The notes under the pieces: model-generated
Seen by the model: only the letters and a program-made list of their open reading frames with translations
What the model was told of the DNA's origin: nothing
Database searches by the model: none
In this document: piece after piece, positions 5,161-10,116 of the stretch
Layout of the letters: each line of letters opens with the position of its first letter
How positions within the stretch are numbered: the stretch's first letter is position 1
Assembly (NCBI GenBank): GCA_903954205.1
Contig: CAJBMR010000217.1
Span: 1-10,116 of the forward strand
Source of the DNA: an uncultured bacterium
Lineage (GTDB): Bacteria; Actinomycetota; Actinomycetes; S36-B12
Reading direction: 5' to 3'
DNA: 10,116 nt
Position numbers and translations under genes: made by a program

Positions 5161-5685
5161 ATGATGCAAGAAGGTACGGACTCGCCCTACCCCGAGTCGC
5201 CCGAGCAGCAGATGGTCCTTCTGCCTGAGTCTGACGCTCGACCGTCAGCATCCGCTGCGTCCGTCCAGCAGCCCGCCAAGGTGATGCGCATTGGCTCGAT
5301 GATTAGGCAGTTGCTGGAGGAGGTGCGCAATGCTCCCCTTGATGAGGCGGCTCGGGCGCGGCTGCGAGAGATTCATACGCGCTCGCTGAGGGAACTCGAG
5401 GATGGTCTTGCCCCGGAGCTCGTGGAGGAGCTCGAGCGAGTGTCCCTGCCCTTCACCGACGAGGTCGTGCCAAGCGAGGCCGAATTGCGCATCGCCCAGG
5501 CGCAACTGGTCGGCTGGCTCGAGGGTCTCTTCCACGGCATCCAGACGGCGCTCTTCGCGCAGCAGATGGCGGCGCGCGCTCAGTTTGAGGAGATGCGGCG
5601 CCAGGCCATGCCCGGGGCTCTTCCCAGTGGAGCGGATGCTCCTGGCGAGGGACAGCCGGGTCAGGGTCCCGGCCTCTACCTCTAG
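5161..5685 (+). CDS. bpa: Bacterial proteasome activator Bpa/PafE (DUF2587)
   Basis: The 174-residue protein matches the family along its core. VMRIGSMIRQLLEEVRNAPLDEAARARLREIH (41-72), SLRELEDGLAPELVEELERVSLPF (75-98) and PSEAELRIAQAQLVGWLEGLFHGIQTALFAQQMAARAQ (104-141) form the helical domain that builds a dodecameric ring. The N-terminal 40 residues are acidic and disordered-looking, and a Gly/Pro-rich tail (150-174) ends in GLYL. The ring docks its C-terminal tails into the 20S proteasome alpha pockets and opens the gate for ATP- and Pup-independent degradation of unfolded proteins and of clients such as HspR in mycobacteria. The Mycobacterium protein ends in GQYL; here Leu precedes the Tyr, giving a true hydrophobic-Tyr-X end. 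The ATG at 5161 is chosen, with Met also at codon 2; there is no Shine-Dalgarno. serS follows after 9 bp. A proteasome must be encoded elsewhere. Confidence 0.95.
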   Translation: MMQEGTDSPYPESPEQQMVLLPESDARPSASAASVQQPAKVMRIGSMIRQLLEEVRNAPLDEAARARLREIHTRSLRELEDGLAPELVEELERVSLPFTDEVVPSEAELRIAQAQLVGWLEGLFHGIQTALFAQQMAARAQFEEMRRQAMPGALPSGADAPGEGQPGQGPGLYL

Positions 5686-5688
5686 CCT
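5683..5688 (+). promoter_or_regulatory. -10 box TAGCCT for a leaderless serS transcript, overlapping the bpa stop codon
   Basis: The bpa stop TAG is the first half of TAGCCT. Six bases (TGACCC) follow, then the serS GTG at 5695. The 9-bp gap has no Shine-Dalgarno, so reinitiation after bpa would be inefficient and an independent start is attractive. A -35 is not apparent in the end of bpa. Confidence 0.5.
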
Positions 5689-5694
5689 TGACCC

Positions 5695-6993
5695 GTGATC
5701 GATCCTCGCCTGCTCCGCGAATCCCCTGATGACCTGCGGGAGTCGCAGCGACGGCGCGGCGAAGATGTCGCCCTGGTGGATCGGCTGGCCGCCCTCGATA
5801 TCGAGCGCCGGTCCAAGCAGACGGCGTACGACGATCTACGTGCTGAGCAGAAGCAACTCTCCAAGCGCATCGGCCCGCTGCAGGGTGCAGTCAAGAAGGG
5901 CGACTCCTCCGCACAGGCCGAACTCGATGACCTCATGGCACAGGCAAGCCAGCTCTCGGATCGCGTGAAGGCGGCTGATGCCGCCGCGGGCGAGGCGACG
6001 CGTGCCCTTGACGAAGCGTGGCTCGAACTCTCCAACGTCGTTGACATGCGGGCCCCTGTGGGAGGCGAGGAGGACGTCGCGGTCTTAGAGATGGTCGGCT
6101 CCCCGCGTGACTTCGGGGCTGAGGGATTCACTCCGCGTGATCACCTCGAGCTGGGTGAGTTGCTCGGAGCCATCGACGTCGAGCGTGCCGCCAAGGTGTC
6201 GGGCTCCCGCTTCTACTACCTCACCGGCGTAGGCGCGCTTCTGGAGATCGCGCTCCTCAACCTGGCGATGGCCCAGGCCACTCGCAACGGATTCATCCCG
6301 GTGATCCCTCCGGTCCTCGTCTCTCCCAGAGCGATGGAGGGCACCGGCTTCTTGGGCCAGGCCGCGGAGAACGTCTACCGGATCGAGTCCGACGACATGT
6401 ATCTCGTCGGGACGGCCGAAGTACCCCTGGCCGGTATGCACAGCGACGAGATCATGCCCGCCAGCGGCCTGCCCAAGCGCTACGTCGGCTGGTCCTCCTG
6501 CTTCCGGCGTGAGGCCGGCTCCTACGGCAAGGACACGCGCGGCATCATCCGCGTTCATCAGTTCGACAAGGTCGAGATGTTCGTCTTCTGCGACCCGGCT
6601 GACGCTGAGGCCGAGCACGAGCGCATCCTGCAGTGGGAGCGCGACTTCATGGATGCCCTGGAGATCCCCTACCGGGTGATCGATGTCGCCACAGGCGACC
6701 TGGGCTCCAGCGCCGCTCGCAAGTTCGACATCGAGGCGTGGATCCCCACGCAGGGCACCTATCGCGAGGTGACGTCGACCTCCAACACGACACAGTTCCA
6801 GGCCCGCCGCCTGGGTATCCGCATGCGCTCGGGTGATGAGGTGCAGCCGGTCGCCACCCTCAACGGCACCCTGTGCGCGATGCCGCGCATCATCGTGGCG
6901 ATCCTCGAGAACCACCAGCAGGCGGATGGCTCCATCGTTGTGCCCCAGGCCCTGCGCCCCTACCTCGGACGAGACGTCCTCGAGTTGCCATGA
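5695..6993 (+). CDS. serS: Seryl-tRNA synthetase
   Basis: The 432-residue protein is complete and of normal bacterial length. It charges tRNA-Ser with serine and can supply Ser-tRNA-Sec where selenocysteine is used. Residues 1 to about 112 form the long antiparallel coiled-coil tRNA-binding arm (MIDPRLLRE..., then RRSKQTAYDDLRAEQKQLSKRIG). The class II catalytic core follows. Motif 1 lies around VIPPVLVSPRAMEGTG (203-218), the serine-binding loop is VGTAEVPL (238-245), motif 2 is FRREAGSYGKDTRGIIRVHQFDKVE (270-294), and motif 3 is LNGTLCAMPRIIVAILENHQ (389-408) with Arg398. TSTSNTTQFQARR (360-372) is the conserved serine-site segment. GTG is chosen because MIDPRLLRE is the standard N-terminus. 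It sits 9 bp after bpa and overlaps the downstream lipoprotein gene by ATGA. I saw nothing missing from the active site. Confidence 0.98.
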   Translation: MIDPRLLRESPDDLRESQRRRGEDVALVDRLAALDIERRSKQTAYDDLRAEQKQLSKRIGPLQGAVKKGDSSAQAELDDLMAQASQLSDRVKAADAAAGEATRALDEAWLELSNVVDMRAPVGGEEDVAVLEMVGSPRDFGAEGFTPRDHLELGELLGAIDVERAAKVSGSRFYYLTGVGALLEIALLNLAMAQATRNGFIPVIPPVLVSPRAMEGTGFLGQAAENVYRIESDDMYLVGTAEVPLAGMHSDEIMPASGLPKRYVGWSSCFRREAGSYGKDTRGIIRVHQFDKVEMFVFCDPADAEAEHERILQWERDFMDALEIPYRVIDVATGDLGSSAARKFDIEAWIPTQGTYREVTSTSNTTQFQARRLGIRMRSGDEVQPVATLNGTLCAMPRIIVAILENHQQADGSIVVPQALRPYLGRDVLELP

Positions 6994-7910
6994 CCCCGGC
7001 GTCGCGTGTGCGCGGCGTTGCCGTCCTTGTCGCGGGGGCTGTCCTGCTCGCGGCCTGTACCGGCGGGGGGAATGCCGGATCCTCCTCAGCCGCGCCTGCG
7101 CCCACACTGACGTCATCGAGTGCATCCCCCGCTCCGAGCCCGACCGCTGCGCCAACCCCCAGTCCCAGCCCTCCACCTCTGGTTCCGGGGAACTCACGCG
7201 GGCGGCTGCTGGTCGTGCAGCAGGCAGAGGATGCGGCACTGGTCTCGGGCGGCCAGCCCATACGTCTGACCCTCGCCCGCACGGGCAATGTCGCATCGTG
7301 GTTCACCTCGCCACCCCAGAAACTTGCGGGGACGATGTCGACCGAGCAGGCCATGTTCACGCTTGGCTGGCGCCCTGCCGACGACGGGACGACCGCTGTC
7401 CTGCCTAACCCGCGACCCAACGGGCTACTCAGCTTTGCCGGCGGGAGCCTTGCCTTCACCGTGCAGCGGGCCAATGTGCGGGCCGATGGAACTCTCGTGC
7501 TGGATATCCGCCCGATCGGGTCTGCACCGGAGACCGTGGAGTCCTATGGCCCTGTGTCGCTCACCCTCGACGGGGCTCACGGCGTTCTCGATCTTCAGAC
7601 CGCGCTGGGGGAGATCACCGTGCGCGTGCTCGTGACCGGTGACCGCAATGAGCAGGCGGTGGTGCAGGTGATCGATAACGCAGGTGAAGTCGTCGAGTCG
7701 GCCTTCGTTTCTCCGGAGCAGACGACCATTGACAGTTGGCTCGACGTGACATCGGGCTCAACTACCTGGTCCGACCCTGTCGTCACCTTCACTGCGCCCG
7801 AGCGGTCTACACCAGGCACGGTGCGCGTCTCGGGCGCGCTCACGATCGATGGGACGACGACCGAACTCGACCGCGTCATCGCACGCTGGAGCGTGCCCCT
7901 CACGCGTTGA
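6990..7910 (+). CDS. Secreted lipoprotein of unknown function
   Basis: The 306-residue protein starts at ATG 6990 and overlaps the serS stop as ATGA, so it is translationally coupled to serS. A short type II signal peptide (MTPASRVRGVAVLVAGAVLLAAC) ends in lipobox LAAC with Cys23 as the lipid-modified residue. A low-complexity Ser/Ala/Pro/Thr tether (about 28-65) follows, typical of actinobacterial lipoproteins. The mature domain (about 66-306) is predicted largely beta from its alternating pattern (for example RLLVVQQAEDAALV, LAFTVQRANVRADGTLVLDIRPI, ITVRVLVTGDRNEQAVVQVIDNAG, VRVSGALTIDGTTTELDRVI). I do not recognise a family. It has no Cys after the lipobox and no obvious catalytic motif, so a binding or structural role outside the membrane is more likely than an enzyme. 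The longer in-frame extension to 6873 lies within serS and lacks a signal peptide, so it is rejected. Its last codon is part of the terminator stem. Confidence 0.9.
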   Translation: MTPASRVRGVAVLVAGAVLLAACTGGGNAGSSSAAPAPTLTSSSASPAPSPTAAPTPSPSPPPLVPGNSRGRLLVVQQAEDAALVSGGQPIRLTLARTGNVASWFTSPPQKLAGTMSTEQAMFTLGWRPADDGTTAVLPNPRPNGLLSFAGGSLAFTVQRANVRADGTLVLDIRPIGSAPETVESYGPVSLTLDGAHGVLDLQTALGEITVRVLVTGDRNEQAVVQVIDNAGEVVESAFVSPEQTTIDSWLDVTSGSTTWSDPVVTFTAPERSTPGTVRVSGALTIDGTTTELDRVIARWSVPLTR

Positions 7911-7968
7911 GTGGCGGGTTGTCGCAGCCGACACACCGAGGCGGTCGGCGACAACCCGCCACTCAACG
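7905..7968. terminator. Long hairpin, probable bidirectional terminator between convergent genes
   Basis: A perfect 20-bp inverted repeat pairs 7905-7924 with 7949-7968. The 24-nt loop contains a further 5-bp stem (7928-7932 with 7944-7948). The left arm begins in the last sense codon of the lipoprotein gene and includes its TGA. The right arm ends 6 bp before the stop of the TrpB2 gene on the other strand. Neither side has a T-run, as is common in high-GC actinobacterial terminators. The length and exactness of the stem are more than termination needs, so it may also be a dispersed palindromic repeat. Confidence 0.7.
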
Positions 7969-7974
7969 AATGGA

Positions 7975-9348
7975 TCAGGCGGGGACTGTCGGCAGGTTGC
8001 TGAGCGCCGGAGCGAAGCGCTCGTCGGAGAGCGCCTCGTCGACCATGGATCCGGCGAGGTAGGACTCGTACGCCGCGAGATCGAAGTGTCCGTGTCCGCA
8101 GAGGGCCGTGAGGATCACCGTCTCCTCACCCGTCTCCTTGGCCTGCTCCGCGAGTCGGATCGCCTGGGCGATGGCGTGGGTCGGCTCGGGCGCGGGCACG
8201 ATGCCCTCCGAACGCGCGAACTTCACCGCACCGGAGAAGCACTCCGTCTGCGGGATGGCCACGGCGTCCATGAGGCCAAGCTCATAAACGTGCGAGATGA
8301 GCGGCGCCATGCCGTGGTACCGCAGGCCACCGGCGTGAATGGGGTCGGGGATGAAGTCATGGCCCAGCGTGTGCATCTTCATCAGCGGGGTCATGCCCGC
8401 GGTGTCGCCGAAGTCGTAGGCGTACACGCCGCGTGTCAACGATGGGCATGACGCGGGCTCGACCGCAGTGATCTGCGGGTTGATCTTGCCCGCGAGCTTC
8501 TCGCGCAGGAAGGGGAAGGACAGGCCCGCGAAGTTGGAGCCACCACCGGTGCAGCCCACGATGTGCGTCGGCGTATCCCCGGCCATCTGAAGCTGCAGCA
8601 GCGCCTCCTCGCCGATGACCGTCTGGTGCAGCAGCACGTGGTTGAGCACCGAACCGAGCGCGTAGCGCGTATCGGCGTTCGTGGCAGCCACCTCGACGGC
8701 CTCGGAGATTGCGATCCCCAGCGAACCGGACCAGTTGTTGGGGTCCTTGGCCAGCTCACGGCCAATGGCGGTGACGTCCGAGGGAGAGCGGTGGATCTGC
8801 GCGCCAAAGGTCTCGATCATGAGCCGGCGGTAGGGCTTCGCGTCGTATGACGCGCCGACCTGCCAGACCTCGCACTCAATGTCGTAGAGAGCACATGCGA
8901 AGGCGAGCGCCGTACCCCACTGGCCGGCTCCAGTCTCCGTGGTGAGCTTCTTGGTGCCGTCCTTCTTGTTGTAGTAGGCCTGTGGCACCGACGTATTGGG
9001 CTTGTGCGATCCGGCGGGTGAGACGCCCTCGTACTTGTAGTAGATGCGCGCGGGGGTGCCGAGCAGCTTCTCAAGCCGATGCGCGCGGAAGAGCGGCGAC
9101 GGCCTCCACTGGCGATACACATCGAGGACACCACCGGGAATCTCGACGTACCTCTCGCCGGTGACCTCCTGCATGATGAGGTCGATCGGGAAGAGGGGCA
9201 GCAGATCGTCGGGGCCGACCGGATCCATGCGCCCGGGGTGCAGGGGCGGCGGCGGCGGAGCGGGCAGGTCCGCAATGAGGTTGTACCAGGTCGTGGGCAT
9301 CTGATCTTCGCTGAGCACGTACTTGTGCTGCTGCACGGTGTCGTCCAT
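7975..9348 (-). CDS. trpB2: TrpB2-type (stand-alone) tryptophan synthase beta chain, PLP enzyme
   Basis: The 457-residue protein starts at ATG 9348 after GGCGGAG. It belongs to the TrpB2-like branch (COG1350 type), longer than TrpB1, with a typical N-terminal extension (YVLSEDQMPTTWYNLIADLPAPPPPPLHPG) and no alpha-subunit-binding pattern that I recognise. Active-site features are SHKPNTS with PLP lysine K116, TETGAGQWG with catalytic Glu138, the cofactor phosphate loop GCTGGGSNF (265-273), VEP at 296-298 and CGHGHFD (417-423). It joins indole to serine to give tryptophan. Stand-alone TrpB2 is thought to salvage free indole. Neither trpA nor any other trp gene is nearby. It is convergent with the serS-lipoprotein unit and divergent from the HAD gene. 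A further in-frame upstream start (9411) adds 21 unconserved residues through a palindromic promoter region and is rejected. Whether it prefers serine or O-phosphoserine cannot be told from the sequence. Confidence 0.94.
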   Translation of the reverse strand: MDDTVQQHKYVLSEDQMPTTWYNLIADLPAPPPPPLHPGRMDPVGPDDLLPLFPIDLIMQEVTGERYVEIPGGVLDVYRQWRPSPLFRAHRLEKLLGTPARIYYKYEGVSPAGSHKPNTSVPQAYYNKKDGTKKLTTETGAGQWGTALAFACALYDIECEVWQVGASYDAKPYRRLMIETFGAQIHRSPSDVTAIGRELAKDPNNWSGSLGIAISEAVEVAATNADTRYALGSVLNHVLLHQTVIGEEALLQLQMAGDTPTHIVGCTGGGSNFAGLSFPFLREKLAGKINPQITAVEPASCPSLTRGVYAYDFGDTAGMTPLMKMHTLGHDFIPDPIHAGGLRYHGMAPLISHVYELGLMDAVAIPQTECFSGAVKFARSEGIVPAPEPTHAIAQAIRLAEQAKETGEETVILTALCGHGHFDLAAYESYLAGSMVDEALSDERFAPALSNLPTVPA

Positions 9349-9369
9349 GGCTCCGCCTTCCGCACTGAA

Positions 9370-9394
9370 CCGCGGGGACGCACTATCCCCGCGG
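9370..9394. promoter_or_regulatory. Inverted repeat over a candidate trpB2 promoter
   Basis: Perfect 9-bp arms CCGCGGGGA and TCCCCGCGG flank a 7-bp spacer, 21 bp upstream of the trpB2 ATG. On the minus strand GATAGT (9382-9387), a fair -10, spans the junction of arm and spacer. A protein bound to the dyad would block it. Alternatively the arms form an RNA hairpin in the leader. No -35 is clear. Confidence 0.35.
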
Positions 9395-9444
9395 GGATCC
9401 GACCCGGACATCCCGGGGAATGGGACGGTACCCGACCTGACAGC

Positions 9445-10116
9445 ATGGCGCTCGTGAATCCGGCAGGTCAGTACGTCGTCCCGGTACCCCCGGGGGTCCG
9501 GCTCGTGGCATCCGACCTCGACGGAACCCTGCTGCTCTCGGATGGCTCAGTGGGACGGCGCACCCGGGAGAGCCTCGACCGGCTCTCCGAGAGCGACCTC
9601 GACCTCATCATCGTCACCGGGCGCCCGCCGCGGTGGATCTCGCCGATCGTCGAGATGACCGGGCATCGGGGCGTGGGTATCGCGGCCAATGGCGCAGTGG
9701 TGCTCGACCTCGCGGACGGTCATGTCACCGAGGTCTTCCCGATGAGCGGCGACGATGCACTGGAGGCAGTGGATCGACTGCGCCGGGAGGTGCCGGGCAT
9801 GGTCTTCGCTGTCGAGCGCGCGCGACCAGGCGGGCGCCTTGCGCCGACCGGCGGCGCGTCGTACGACGCACTCGATGCGACTCTTGCCGACGCCACTGAG
9901 TTCGCCCTGGCCGACGGCTACACCCCGAGGTGGCCGGTGCCGCCGCAGACATACGTGGGACCTATCGAGGAGCTCGTGGCTGCAGGCGACGTCGTCAAGA
10001 TTCTTGCGCGTCCTGGGCAGGGCGAGCCGATGGATCCCGAGGAGCTCTATGCACGTGGTTTCCGCGCCATCGGCGATCTCGCGGAGGTCACCCACTCCGG
10101 CTACGGCGATTCGCTA
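9445..10116 (+). CDS. Cof-type HAD-superfamily phosphatase, 3' end outside window
   Basis: The frame is open for 224 codons from ATG 9445 to the window edge. Motif I is ASDLDGTL with nucleophile Asp24 and acid/base Asp26. Motif II is LIIVTGRP with Thr58. The Cof-type ANGAVV follows at 81-86, and DVVKILAR supplies the motif III lysine (Lys185). The motif IV acidic pair (GDxxND) lies beyond the window. The segment from about 87 to 180 is the C2B-type cap that sets substrate choice. Family members dephosphorylate sugar phosphates, flavin or pyridoxal phosphates; the substrate here is unknown. A serS-adjacent HAD gene is common in actinobacteria as I recall, so the lipoprotein and trpB2 may have been inserted between them. 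There is no Shine-Dalgarno before the ATG. An in-frame GTG at 9454 is an alternative start. It is divergent from trpB2 over 96 bp. Confidence 0.92.
   Translation, partial: MALVNPAGQYVVPVPPGVRLVASDLDGTLLLSDGSVGRRTRESLDRLSESDLDLIIVTGRPPRWISPIVEMTGHRGVGIAANGAVVLDLADGHVTEVFPMSGDDALEAVDRLRREVPGMVFAVERARPGGRLAPTGGASYDALDATLADATEFALADGYTPRWPVPPQTYVGPIEELVAAGDVVKILARPGQGEPMDPEELYARGFRAIGDLAEVTHSGYGDSL

Noticed and set aside
6873..6989. Upstream extension of the lipoprotein frame inside serS
   Set aside because: It overlaps conserved serS motif 3 and lacks a signal sequence; ATG 6990 begins a clean lipoprotein signal peptide.
6085..7296. A 403-codon open frame on the minus strand across serS
   Set aside because: It is antisense to a fully conserved serS, its translation is low-complexity Arg/Gly/Ala/Asp-rich with no motif, and such frames are common opposite high-GC genes.
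9349..9411. N-terminal extension of TrpB2 to 9411
   Set aside because: The added 21 residues cross a GC-rich palindrome and the candidate promoter; ATG 9348 has GGCGGAG upstream and starts the family-like N-terminus.
9480..9500. ACCCCCGGGGGT palindrome near the start of the HAD gene
   Set aside because: It lies inside codons for a Val/Pro/Gly segment in GC-rich DNA; no promoter or spacing suggests an operator.
9547..10095. A 182-codon minus-strand frame opposite the HAD gene
   Set aside because: The plus-strand HAD frame carries all expected motifs; the antisense product matches nothing.
1..10116. CRISPR array, tRNA, insertion sequence, phage or defence genes
   Set aside because: I looked for spaced direct repeats, cloverleaf-like elements, transposase motifs and terminal repeats and found none; all large frames are accounted for by housekeeping or membrane genes.

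Overview
The window is GC-rich, densely coded and almost certainly from an actinobacterium (Actinomycetota). The evidence is a bacterial proteasome activator (Bpa/PafE), a DUF4446 protein, an NlpC/P60 hydrolase behind a ydaO-type c-di-AMP riboswitch, an actinobacterial-type GDT1/UPF0016 transporter, GTG starts and tight ATGA overlaps. I cannot place it at genus level. I see no insertion sequence, phage gene, CRISPR array, tRNA or rRNA. It reads as core chromosome with some less usual neighbours.

Layout. (a) 1-1901, minus: a channel-like membrane protein, translationally coupled (ATGA) to a GDT1-family cation/Mn transporter that runs off the left edge. (b) 1902-1944: a 43-bp divergent promoter with two mirrored -10 boxes around a dyad. 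(c) 1945-2442, plus: DUF4446. (d) 2452-3063, minus: secreted NlpC/P60 peptidase, with a long leader holding a c-di-AMP riboswitch (3080-3275), a helix that competes with its P1 stem, and an MtrA-like direct repeat further upstream. (e) 3528-5033, minus: a SET-domain lysine methyltransferase-like gene followed by a tandem-GNAT acetyltransferase. (f) 5034-5160: a divergent intergenic region with TGA-N4-TCA palindromes. (g) 5161-7910, plus: bpa, serS and a lipoprotein gene that overlaps serS. (h) 7905-7968: a 20-bp-stem hairpin between convergent genes. (i) 7975-9348, minus: a stand-alone TrpB2-type tryptophan synthase beta chain. (j) 9445-10116, plus: a Cof-type HAD phosphatase cut by the right edge.

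Functional threads. Cell-wall remodelling (NlpC/P60) is tied to c-di-AMP. Ion handling is represented by GDT1 and the channel-like protein. Protein fate is represented by Bpa, with two protein- or small-molecule-modifying enzymes (SET, GNAT) divergent from it. Two serine-using enzymes, SerRS and TrpB2, are close neighbours.

The most notable window-wide pattern is that four genes (1901-, 1945+, 4490-, 5695+) begin with GTG exactly 6 nt after a TANNCT hexamer and have no convincing Shine-Dalgarno. This is the layout expected for leaderless mRNAs. In serS the -10 box contains the TAG stop codon of bpa.
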